This document shows positions 1 through 5,716 of a stretch of DNA of 5,737 bases, piece by piece. Numbering within the stretch: the stretch's first letter is position 1; each line of letters starts with the position of its first letter. Both the position numbers and the translations under genes were made by a program. The DNA lies in contig CAUGOD010000067.1 in assembly GCA_959601025.1 (NCBI GenBank), positions 1 through 5,737 of the forward strand. The letters are read 5' to 3'. The notes beneath the pieces were generated by a model, which did not search any database, was not told the origin of the DNA, and saw nothing but the letters and a program-made list of their open reading frames with translations. This DNA comes from an uncultured Oscillospiraceae bacterium. GTDB taxonomy: Bacteria > Bacillota > Clostridia > Oscillospirales > Acutalibacteraceae.

Positions 1-98
1 CTGCTTGAACAAATTTTATTTCAATTTCTTGTCTAACTTTTTGGGGTCACTTCATGGTTGCGCGGCGGTTTTTTGAGGATTTGCCGAGGTCTGCCGCC
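1..98. other. AT-rich leader, no supported gene
   Basis: The first 50 bases are clearly more AT-rich than the rest of the window, as expected of an intergenic region. A frame open from the left edge ends at the TAA at 34-36 and could be the last dozen codons of an upstream plus-strand gene (reading LLEQILFQFLV), but such a short tail cannot be tested by eye. Overlapping frames on both strands here have no ribosome binding site and no recognisable protein signature. Confidence 0.4.
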
Positions 99-127
99 TT
101 GAAAATTCCCGCATATCACGATATAAT
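99..127 (+). promoter_or_regulatory. Sigma-70/sigma-A promoter of the XRE-permease gene
   Basis: The sequence TTGAAA (99-104) is followed after exactly 17 bases by a perfect TATAAT (122-127). This is a near-consensus housekeeping promoter. Transcription would begin around 134, leaving an untranslated leader of roughly 75 bases before the ATG at 211. The position just upstream of the regulator gene and the optimal spacing make this the strongest promoter call in the window together with the one at 5105. Confidence 0.8.
113..124. promoter_or_regulatory. Short inverted repeat overlapping the -10 box (possible operator)
   Basis: ATATC (113-117) and GATAT (120-124) form a perfect 5-base inverted repeat with a 2-base centre, lying across the spacer and the start of the -10 box. 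XRE/Cro regulators bind short dyads as dimers and often repress their own promoter, so an autoregulatory site is plausible. The arms are short and AT-rich, so chance is a real alternative. Confidence 0.3.
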
Positions 128-196
128 GAGCCCAGGAAATGGGGGACTTACCGGGTTCAACGATCCACAATTCACCAATTTGTCTCACCATTGCCG

Positions 197-204
197 AAAG
201 GAAG
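197..204 (+). promoter_or_regulatory. Ribosome binding site deciding the start at 211
   Basis: AAAGGAAG at 197-204 lies six bases before the ATG at 211. It would be too close for the in-frame ATG at 205 and too far for the ATG at 229. The in-frame ATG at 139 has only a very close AGGA and lies at the predicted transcription start, so 211 is preferred. Confidence 0.6.
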
Positions 205-210
205 ATGTTG

Positions 211-969
211 ATGCAGAAAACGCACGGAATGCAGGAGATCGGCGCTTTCCTTCGGGCAAAACGGGCGAATGCCAGCCTGACACAGGCGGAATTGGCGAAA
301 AAGCTCCATGTCACCAGACAGGCAGTCAGCAAATGGGAGCAGGGGCACTCCGAACCGGATGTGGATACCTTCCTACGACTGGCGGAAGCACTTGGCTTCA
401 CGATGGATGAACTGCTGGGGACAGCGGATACAGTCCGTACGGAAACGGCTCCCAAAGAGGCCCCCGGAGCGGCCGCCGGAACTGCCTCTGCCCTTCCATC
501 GGATGCGGCTCTTTCCAGTGGGACGCCGTGGTACGCCGTTCCCCATCCGAAAGCGCCTCCTCTTCCTCCCGTTCTTTCCGCCAGGGAAACCTCCGCCGGC
601 GCCGGGCTGCTGATGCCTCTCGGCATCGCCGCGCTGCTTTGCTTGTGTGCAAGCGCTCTGGGCGGCGGGCGGCGGGGAAAGCGTCGCCGTACCCGGTTCC
701 GTGTTCGGCCATACGGCGCTGCTGCTTGTCCTGTCGACGGCTTCCTCCCTCCTGCTGGGCGGGCTATTCGCCTGGGCGGCCGCCCGTCTCCCCCGCGGCT
801 TCGGCTTTCTGCTGTGCGCCCTGCTGACCGCCGGATCAGCCTGCGCCCTGACGCAGAGCCTGTTCCCCTCCTTCATATTTTCTTCGGACTCCTATGGCTA
901 TCTAAACTCCTGGCTGTTGGAGAGCGCCAGAAATCCTCTGCATCCGTTCGAGCCTATCGACTGGTTTGA
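211..969 (+). CDS. XRE-family HTH regulator, N-terminal part of a frameshifted regulator-permease fusion
   Basis: Seen: residues 8-69 form a classic XRE/Cro helix-turn-helix domain (EIGAFLRAKR, then LTQAELAKKL, VTRQAVSKWEQG and PDVDTFLRLAEAL). A Pro/Ala/Ser-rich linker follows (about 71-130), then a hydrophobic helix at 133-150 (LLMPLGIAALLCLCASAL). After base 660 the frame turns into an Arg/Pro-rich string with no domain and stops at 969, while a membrane protein of matching character opens in the next frame. I therefore think the natural product continues through the frame starting at 647, and that the last 100 or so residues of this frame are not genuine. The family role is sequence-specific DNA binding as a dimer. 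The membrane helix after the linker implies the DNA-binding domain is tethered at the inner face of the membrane. Targets are unknown; self-regulation is possible given the dyad in its promoter. Confidence 0.75.
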   Translation: MQKTHGMQEIGAFLRAKRANASLTQAELAKKLHVTRQAVSKWEQGHSEPDVDTFLRLAEALGFTMDELLGTADTVRTETAPKEAPGAAAGTASALPSDAALSSGTPWYAVPHPKAPPLPPVLSARETSAGAGLLMPLGIAALLCLCASALGGGRRGKRRRTRFRVRPYGAAACPVDGFLPPAGRAIRLGGRPSPPRLRLSAVRPADRRISLRPDAEPVPLLHIFFGLLWLSKLLAVGERQKSSASVRAYRLV

Positions 970-2101
970 AAAAACGCCCCTTTTCTATGAATGGGCGCAG
1001 TCAACGGCCGTGGGGATCGGCCCGGTTTCCCTTCTGCTGTATATCGGCTGGTACCGCCGCCAGAGGGGGGACGGAGGAGACAGCGTTTTTTCATCTTTTT
1101 TATATGGGGCGGCGGCGGTCGCCCCGCTCGGCCCCCTCTTTGCTTGCCATGTTCTTTTGCCTCTGCACGATGCGTTCAGCGGCACATTGTTCGGCCTTAT
1201 GTCCCGCGCTATGCGGGGCGGACAGCGTCCGGCCCGGCCCATTAACGCCGGTGCTCTGGCTATGACCGGCCTGCTGATCGCCGCCGGAATCCTGGCTGTC
1301 CGCTTCGGAACGCCCGCCCTTTCCGCGCATTTTTCCCGGCTGCGGGAACGGCGGCCGGGGAACCATCCCACCGAACCGAATCGGGCCGTTCACTGGGCGG
1401 TTATGCTGATCGGCGTCCTGCTGGGGCTCGCTATGCTTTCTTCGGTTTTTCTTACCTTCGTCTTCTCTCTCAAGCCAAGGGCGGAGATTTTTCTTTATCC
1501 GCCTCGCCTGTTTGCCATGGAGCCGTCGTTCGGGAATTACATGGAAATTTTTCCCAACTTCTCCTCCCTCATCTGGCTGCTGCCGGCGGCGACGTCGGTT
1601 CCGCTGACCCTGCTGTTCGTCCTGCCGGCTGGCGAAGGATTGGGCTTCACCCGTTTTTCCGGCAAGCCGCTGTTTATTGGCCTGCTGTTTCTGGCCGGAT
1701 GCCTGTCTCCCTTCGCCCTCTTCGCGTTCCCCACCCTGGCGGAGCCCGGCACACTGGGACGCGCGCTCAGTAGTTTCTTTTTGTGTCCGACGGCTTACGT
1801 CTCCGTCTTCCTGACGGCGGCCTGTCTGCGGGCAAACGCGCAGAAGCCCCTCCTTTCGGCGGCGGTCAAAGGCCGCGGAGTATGGAGCGGGTGGACGGCG
1901 GCCTTCCTTCTGAACGCCGCCGGCGCCGCCGTTTCCCTGTCTTACGGAACCTCGCTGTATCCCGCCGCGTTTTGCCTTCCCATGGGGCAATACGCCGCCG
2001 TACAAACCCGCCTGACCGCCTTCACGCTGCTTTTCGTCCTCTCCTCCGCGCTGCTTCTGCTGTGCAGCCTCTGTCCCCCGGCGGAACGGGTTTCGGCGTA
2101 A
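647..2101 (+). CDS. Membrane part of the fusion: degenerate MalF/MalG-like (CUT1) permease domains
   Basis: Seen: a frame with about eleven hydrophobic helices, which with the helix at 607-660 gives a 6+6 layout. In rejoined numbering, residues 164-232 resemble the MalF core (helix, arginine turn, helix, then GYLN at 229-232, matching the conserved G-x-x-N after that helix). Residues 393-434 look like the MalG start: a helix followed by SLKPRAEIFLYPPRLF (419-434) and GNY. Known: CUT1 permeases MalF and MalG pair to import sugars and contact the ATPase through an EAA loop. Here both loops are eroded (RGDGGDS at 285-291, SAAVKGRG at 549-556), and no ATPase or binding protein gene lies nearby. 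Inferred: this is a sensor derived from a transporter rather than a working importer. No ribosome binding site precedes the GTG at 647, so the part is unlikely to be made alone. A decaying permease fusion is the main alternative. Confidence 0.65.
   Translation: MQALWAAGGGESVAVPGSVFGHTALLLVLSTASSLLLGGLFAWAAARLPRGFGFLLCALLTAGSACALTQSLFPSFIFSSDSYGYLNSWLLESARNPLHPFEPIDWFEKTPLFYEWAQSTAVGIGPVSLLLYIGWYRRQRGDGGDSVFSSFLYGAAAVAPLGPLFACHVLLPLHDAFSGTLFGLMSRAMRGGQRPARPINAGALAMTGLLIAAGILAVRFGTPALSAHFSRLRERRPGNHPTEPNRAVHWAVMLIGVLLGLAMLSSVFLTFVFSLKPRAEIFLYPPRLFAMEPSFGNYMEIFPNFSSLIWLLPAATSVPLTLLFVLPAGEGLGFTRFSGKPLFIGLLFLAGCLSPFALFAFPTLAEPGTLGRALSSFFLCPTAYVSVFLTAACLRANAQKPLLSAAVKGRGVWSGWTAAFLLNAAGAAVSLSYGTSLYPAAFCLPMGQYAAVQTRLTAFTLLFVLSSALLLLCSLCPPAERVSA
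661..677 (+). other. Frame disruption in a GGC repeat joining regulator and permease halves
   Basis: The run reads GGCGGCGGGCGGCGGGG. Dropping one G at 667-669 gives four perfect GGC codons followed by GGG GAA and moves translation from the regulator frame into the membrane frame, producing one gene from 211 to 2101 with 629 residues. The change needed is +1 (one base skipped) or removal of one base. It could be a true mutation, a phase-variable repeat or a sequencing error in a GC-rich tract. I see no recognised +1 recoding signal. Confidence 0.7.
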
Positions 2102-2124
2102 GGTCGGGAAAAATACACAATCGG

Positions 2125-2164
2125 AAAAAGGCTGTCCGCGGCATACGCCGCGAACAGCCTTTTT
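2125..2164 (+). terminator. Strong intrinsic terminator after the XRE-permease gene
   Basis: AAAAAGGCTGT (2125-2135) pairs with ACAGCCTTTTT (2154-2164), and CGCGGC (2137-2142) with GCCGCG (2147-2152), separated by one C/A mismatch and closed by the loop ATAC. The stem is GC-rich with A-tract and T-tract flanks, so it could stop transcription from either side. It begins 24 bases after the stop codon at 2099-2101 and isolates this unit from the calcium pump. Confidence 0.9.
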
Positions 2165-2296
2165 CTAACCGGGCAGCCGTCCTCAACAACATTCGGTTGC
2201 AAACGGTACGCACCGATTACCGGCAATCCAAGGTTTGTTCTTTCCCCCCAGGGAAAATATCCGCGTCTCTGTCCGGCGCGGCGCTTTCACGGCATA

Positions 2297-2325
2297 TTGT
2301 CCACCTTTGGCGAATAGAGTATGGT
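2297..2325 (+). promoter_or_regulatory. Probable promoter of the calcium ATPase gene
   Basis: TTGTCC (2297-2302) and TATGGT (2320-2325) are separated by 17 bases; each matches four of six consensus positions. This is the best candidate between the terminator at 2164 and the start at 2372, and would give a leader of about 40 bases. The stretch 2165-2296 shows only small stems around CGGTACGCACCG (2204-2215). I saw no yybP-ykoY-type manganese riboswitch signature, which sometimes precedes cation pumps. Confidence 0.45.
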
Positions 2326-2356
2326 AACGGGTCCTGTCCGCGCCCGACCACTATCC

Positions 2357-2363
2357 AAAGGAG
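2357..2363 (+). promoter_or_regulatory. Ribosome binding site fixing the ATPase start at 2372
   Basis: AAAGGAG lies eight bases before the ATG at 2372. An in-frame ATG at 2321 would add 17 residues but lies inside the proposed -10 box and lacks a ribosome binding site, so the shorter start is chosen. Confidence 0.8.
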
Positions 2364-2371
2364 TGACGTCC

Positions 2372-5056
2372 ATGCCGCCATCCGTCCCGGCCGGCGCGGG
2401 GCTGACCGCCGCGCAGGCGGAGCAGTCCCGCCGGGAACACGGCTCTAACCAGCTCACCCAGAAGAAGCGCCGCGGCTTTTTCCGCCAGTTTCTCGAAAGC
2501 TTCGGCGATCCGATCATCAAGGTTCTGCTCGCCGCCCTTGCCGTCAATGTGATTTTCCTGTTCCGCCATTTCGACTGGTTTGAAACGGCGGGCATTGCCA
2601 TTGCCATTTTTCTCGCCACCTTTGTCTCCACCCTGTCGGAATATGGAAGCGAATCCGCCTTCGTCAAGCTGCAGGAGGACGCGCAGCGCGTCCTCTGCCG
2701 GGTCCGGCGGGATGGACGGGTGATCGAGCTGCCGGTATCGGAGATCGTGGTGGGGGACGTGGTGCTGCTCCAGGCAGGGGAACGCATCCCCGCCGACGGG
2801 GTGATGCTTACCGGGGCCCTCCATGTGGATCAGTCCGCCCTGAACGGCGAAAGTAAGGAGGCGGCGAAGGCGCCCGGTCCGGAACGGGGCGACGCGGCGG
2901 ATTTTCTCTCCCCTGTCCGGCTGTTCCGGGGGAGCGTCGTCTGCTCCGGCGAAGGGGAGATGCTCGTCCGTACCGTCGGCGACGCAACCTTTTACGGACG
3001 GCTCGCCCGGGAGGTACAGGAGGAGACCCGGGAAAGCCCGCTCAAGGTGCGGCTGGGCAGTCTGGCCCATACCATCAGCAAAATCGGATATGTGGCGGCC
3101 GGGCTGGTGGCGGTAGCCGATCTGTTTCATTCCCTGATGATTGACAACGGGATGAATATCGCCCGGATGGGGCAGTGGATTGCCGCCAATCCCGCCGGGC
3201 TGCTTGAGCACGCCCTTCACGCCCTCACCCTTGCCATCACGGTGGTGGTGGTCGCGGTGCCGGAGGGGCTGCCGATGATGATTACCGTAGTACTTTCCTC
3301 CAATATGCGGCGGATGCTGAAGGATCATGTGCTGGTACGCAAGCTGGTGGGAATCGAAACCTCCGGCAGCCTGAACATCCTGTTCACCGACAAAACCGGA
3401 ACCCTCACCCGGGGCAAGCTGGAGGTGGTCCGCTTCCTCACCGGGAACGGGGACGAATACAAAAAGGCCGCCGATCTCCGCCGGAAAAAGCCCCTGTGGG
3501 AGCTGGTGGAGCTCTCCTGTGTCCAGAACTCGGGGAGCGTCTGGTCCGACGGAAAGGCGCTGGGCGGAAACGCCACCGACCGCGCCCTGCTGGAATACGC
3601 CGTTGCCGGCGCCGGAAAGCTCTCCCCGACGGGCGAGCTTCGCAAGGGGGAAAGCGTCCCCTTTGATTCCAAAAACAAGTTTTCGGCCGTGACCCTCCGC
3701 GGCGGGCGGGAGCTTACCCTTGTCAAGGGCGCGCCGGAAAAGCTGCTGCCCCACTGCACCCGGTATTACGATGAAAAGGGACGGATCTGTCCCCTGCCCA
3801 GCCGCCTTTTCCTGGAGGAAAAGCTTAAGGAGATGACCGGACACGCGATGCGGATGCTCTGCCTGGCCGTTTCCGAAACTCCCGTGACGGAAAGCGGAAA
3901 CTTCTCCGGCTTGATTCTGCTCGGACTGGCCGGTATCCGGGACGAGGTGCGTCCGGAGGCCCGCGCCGCCGTGCGGCAGGTGCGGGAGGCGGGGGTGCAG
4001 GTGGTGATGATCACCGGTGACAACCGGGAAACCGCCGCCGCCATTGCCCGGGAGGCCGGACTGCTCGATTCCGCGCCGGGTAAACAGACGCCGCCTCGGG
4101 CGGTGCTGACCAGCGCGGAGCTGAACGCCATGGGGGACGAGGAGGTCAAGCGGCTTCTCCCTTCCCTGCGGGTGGTGGCCCGCGCCCTGCCGAACGACAA
4201 GAGCCGGCTGGTCCGGCTGGCGCAGGAGCTGAACCTCGTCGCCGGCATGACGGGGGACGGCATCAACGACGCGCCCGCCCTGAAAAAAGCGGACGTCGGC
4301 TTCGCCATGGGAAGCGGCACCGAAGTGGCGAAGGAGGCGGGGGACATCGTTATCCTGGACGACAACATCGCCTCCATCGCCAAAGCCATTCTGTACGGCC
4401 GCACCATCTTCAAGAGCATCCGAAAGTTTATCATCTTCCAGCTTACCATGAACCTCTGCGCCGTAGGGGTTTCCATTATCGGGCCGTTCATCGGCATCGA
4501 CACCCCGGTCACGGTCATCCAGATGCTGTGGATCAACATTATCATGGATACCCTGGCGGGGCTGGCCTTTGCGGGGGAGCCTCCCCTCGAGGAATATATG
4601 CACGAGCCTCCCAAGCGGCGGGACGAACCGGTGCTCAACCGGTATATGCTCCATCAGATTCTCTGTATGGGCGTGTTCACCATTGTGCTGTGCGTGCTGT
4701 TCCTGAAGCTTCCCGCCGTCAAGCTGCTGTTCCGGTATGCCAACGACGAAATCTACCTGATGACGGCGTTCTTCGCCCTCTTCATTTTCGCGGGCATCTT
4801 CAACTCCTTTAATGCCCGCACCCACCGGGTGAACCTCTTCGCCCATCTGAACCGTAATCCCTCCTTCCTCCTTATCATGCTGTTGGTGGCGGTGGTGCAG
4901 ATCGGGCTGATATACTACGGGGGAAGCCTGTTCCGCACAGCGGGGCTGACCTTCTGGGAACTGCGCCGGGTATTGATGATCGCCTTTCTCGTGGTGCCGG
5001 TGGACTGCGCCCGGAAACTGTTGATGCGGCTGCTCGGAAGAAAGGGTTCGCTGTGA
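2372..5056 (+). CDS. P-type Ca2+-transporting ATPase, plasma-membrane (type IIB) class
   Basis: An 894-residue inner-membrane pump that uses ATP to export Ca2+, normal length for the family. It starts with the cation-ATPase N-terminal domain (about 8-60), then helices at 48-64 and 71-89, and the actuator domain with NGES at 158-161, where most relatives have TGES. Helix 3 (238-256) and helix 4 follow, the latter with PEGLP at 297-301. The phosphorylation motif DKTGTLT has its aspartate at D340, KGAPE sits at 452-456 in the nucleotide domain, and TGDN at 548-551, K610 and TGDGINDAP (from T627) complete the HAD core. Six C-terminal helices include N694 in helix 5 and WINIIMD with N722 and D726 in helix 6. 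Helix 4 PEGL plus the helix 6 N-x3-D pair, without the helix 5 acidic residue of the SERCA type, is the PMCA signature and predicts one Ca2+ per cycle. No calmodulin-binding tail is present. It is a single-gene unit. Specificity for Ca2+ over Mn2+ is inferred from the family. Confidence 0.93.
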   Translation: MPPSVPAGAGLTAAQAEQSRREHGSNQLTQKKRRGFFRQFLESFGDPIIKVLLAALAVNVIFLFRHFDWFETAGIAIAIFLATFVSTLSEYGSESAFVKLQEDAQRVLCRVRRDGRVIELPVSEIVVGDVVLLQAGERIPADGVMLTGALHVDQSALNGESKEAAKAPGPERGDAADFLSPVRLFRGSVVCSGEGEMLVRTVGDATFYGRLAREVQEETRESPLKVRLGSLAHTISKIGYVAAGLVAVADLFHSLMIDNGMNIARMGQWIAANPAGLLEHALHALTLAITVVVVAVPEGLPMMITVVLSSNMRRMLKDHVLVRKLVGIETSGSLNILFTDKTGTLTRGKLEVVRFLTGNGDEYKKAADLRRKKPLWELVELSCVQNSGSVWSDGKALGGNATDRALLEYAVAGAGKLSPTGELRKGESVPFDSKNKFSAVTLRGGRELTLVKGAPEKLLPHCTRYYDEKGRICPLPSRLFLEEKLKEMTGHAMRMLCLAVSETPVTESGNFSGLILLGLAGIRDEVRPEARAAVRQVREAGVQVVMITGDNRETAAAIAREAGLLDSAPGKQTPPRAVLTSAELNAMGDEEVKRLLPSLRVVARALPNDKSRLVRLAQELNLVAGMTGDGINDAPALKKADVGFAMGSGTEVAKEAGDIVILDDNIASIAKAILYGRTIFKSIRKFIIFQLTMNLCAVGVSIIGPFIGIDTPVTVIQMLWINIIMDTLAGLAFAGEPPLEEYMHEPPKRRDEPVLNRYMLHQILCMGVFTIVLCVLFLKLPAVKLLFRYANDEIYLMTAFFALFIFAGIFNSFNARTHRVNLFAHLNRNPSFLLIMLLVAVVQIGLIYYGGSLFRTAGLTFWELRRVLMIAFLVVPVDCARKLLMRLLGRKGSL

Positions 5057-5069
5057 TCGCCGCGCCGTA

Positions 5070-5096
5070 ACGGCCGCGCTGTAGCGGCGCCGTTTT
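5070..5096 (+). terminator. Weak intrinsic terminator after the ATPase
   Basis: GCCGC (5073-5077) pairs with GCGGC (5084-5088) around the loop GCTGTA. ACG (5070-5072) pairs with CGT (5091-5093) across a two-base bulge, and the stem runs into TTTT (5093-5096). The T-tract is short, so some read-through into the next gene is likely. A competing hairpin, CCGTAACGG at 5065-5073, overlaps it. Confidence 0.5.
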
Positions 5097-5104
5097 CCTC
5101 CGGT

Positions 5105-5133
5105 TTGACAAATGTTCCAACGCCGTGTACACT
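5105..5133 (+). promoter_or_regulatory. Strong promoter of the zinc-ribbon gene
   Basis: A perfect TTGACA (5105-5110) is followed after 17 bases by TACACT (5128-5133), four of six matches including the key TA and final T. The -10 box overlaps the 8-base palindrome GTGTACAC (5125-5132). Transcription would start near 5140, about 33 bases before the ATG at 5173. Confidence 0.75.
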
Positions 5134-5150
5134 AAAACAAAAAACGGCGT
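5120..5150. repeat. Inverted repeat bracketing the -10 box and start site
   Basis: ACGCCGT (5120-5126) and ACGGCGT (5144-5150) are exact inverted copies with 17 bases between them, centred on the transcription start. This could be an operator or a DNA-looping site, or a hairpin in the DNA only, since the left arm lies upstream of the transcript start. No known regulator is recognised. Confidence 0.35.
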
Positions 5151-5158
5151 CGGGAACG

Positions 5159-5165
5159 AAGGAGG
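5159..5165 (+). promoter_or_regulatory. Consensus ribosome binding site for the zinc-ribbon gene
   Basis: AAGGAGG lies seven bases before the ATG at 5173. It rules out the in-frame GTG at 5125, which sits inside the promoter. Confidence 0.85.
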
Positions 5166-5172
5166 AGACGAT

Positions 5173-5559
5173 ATGAAAAGCGTAAAGCCCGGGCGGGGTC
5201 CCTCGATGATGAATGGCGTCATCGGCGTTTTCGTTGCCCTGTTCGGCGTGGTCTGGACCTTTTCCGCCGCGGCGATGGGCGGTGGATTCATTGCTCTGTT
5301 CGGCGTGTTTTTTATCGCTCTGGCTATCGCGGTCACGGTATACAATTTCCGGAATGCGACGGGGAAAAACCGTTATTCTTCCTTTGATATCACGGAGGAC
5401 GGGGAGGAGCCTGATCCGCTGAACGAGCGCTTCCATGGCAGTCGGGAAACCGCCTTCCCCTCGGCTTCGAATGGGAAAAGCCGCTTTTGTCCTTACTGCG
5501 GGGCAGCGGTAACGGGCAAATTCCGCTTCTGCAACCAATGCGGGAAGGAACTCCCGTAG
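5173..5559 (+). CDS. Small two-helix membrane protein with C-terminal zinc ribbon
   Basis: A 128-residue protein of unknown function. A short basic N-terminus (KSVKPGRG) is followed by two hydrophobic segments, about 13-35 and 37-58, divided by a small glycine turn, so both ends are predicted in the cytoplasm. An acidic, polar linker (about 60-103) leads to a treble-clef-like zinc ribbon with the pattern C-x2-C-x10-C-x2-C at C106, C109, C120 and C123 (FCPYCGAAV, FCNQCGKELP). Such ribbons are common on Clostridial membrane proteins and usually act in protein contact or Zn2+-stabilised folding; no enzyme motif is visible. It has its own strong promoter and terminator, so it is probably expressed independently of the calcium pump upstream. 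The exact role cannot be told from sequence. Confidence 0.85.
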   Translation: MKSVKPGRGPSMMNGVIGVFVALFGVVWTFSAAAMGGGFIALFGVFFIALAIAVTVYNFRNATGKNRYSSFDITEDGEEPDPLNERFHGSRETAFPSASNGKSRFCPYCGAAVTGKFRFCNQCGKELP

Positions 5560-5584
5560 GAATACAAATTACGGAACCAGAGAA

Positions 5585-5619
5585 AGCGGGACGGCGGTTA
5601 ATTCGCCGTCCCGCTCTTT
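5585..5619 (+). terminator. Intrinsic terminator after the zinc-ribbon gene
   Basis: AGCGGGACGGCG (5585-5596) and CGCCGTCCCGCT (5604-5615) form a perfect 12-pair stem around the loop GTTAATT, starting 25 bases after the stop codon. The tail CTTT is only moderately T-rich, but the stem is very stable. Confidence 0.75.
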
Positions 5620-5690
5620 CGTCCGGCACGCGTGGGACGCAAACGGAAACGCCAAGTTCAAAATCCGGAAAGTTACCGGCGATGTAAGTT

Positions 5691-5708
5691 TGTCAAACAT
5701 ATTGGACA
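5691..5708. promoter_or_regulatory. Imperfect 18-base palindrome, possible operator of the next gene
   Basis: TGTCAAACATATTGGACA pairs at seven of nine symmetric positions, with intact TGTC/GACA ends. It partly overlaps a second dyad, GTTTGTCAAAC (5688-5698). It lies in the leader region before an apparent gene start at the window edge, where a repressor or activator site would be expected. I could not place a convincing promoter around it. Confidence 0.3.
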
Positions 5709-5716
5709 GCGAAGTC

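Noticed and set aside
33..626. Minus-strand open frame covering the regulator promoter and HTH region
   Set aside because: The plus strand has a clear XRE domain with promoter and ribosome binding site; the antisense product shows no domain.
674..681. GGGGAAAG as a programmed -1 slippery site
   Set aside because: The two frames differ by +1, not -1, so a classical -1 slip would not join them, and no downstream stimulatory structure is evident.
1100..2005. Minus-strand open frame of 301 codons opposite the permease-like region
   Set aside because: Its translation is dominated by Arg, Gly, Gln and Glu without any recognisable fold, as expected of the complement of a hydrophobic GC-rich gene.
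211..2101. CRISPR arrays, insertion sequences, tRNA or rRNA genes anywhere in the window
   Set aside because: No regularly spaced direct repeats, transposase motifs, terminal inverted repeats or tRNA/rRNA-like sequences were seen on either strand.
2165..2371. Possible yybP-ykoY (Mn2+) or other riboswitch before the cation pump
   Set aside because: I could not find the conserved core of that motif or a switchable terminator between the promoter and the start; only small unrelated stems are present.
1783..2448. Plus-strand open frame spanning the end of the permease and the terminator
   Set aside because: It runs through a strong terminator and into the ATPase start, is Arg/Pro-rich, and has no ribosome binding site.
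2351..4846. Very long minus-strand open frame (831 codons) opposite the calcium ATPase
   Set aside because: It mirrors a high-GC gene with a full set of catalytic motifs on the plus strand. Its translation is rich in His, Gly, Gln and Arg with no domain, and it has no start signals.
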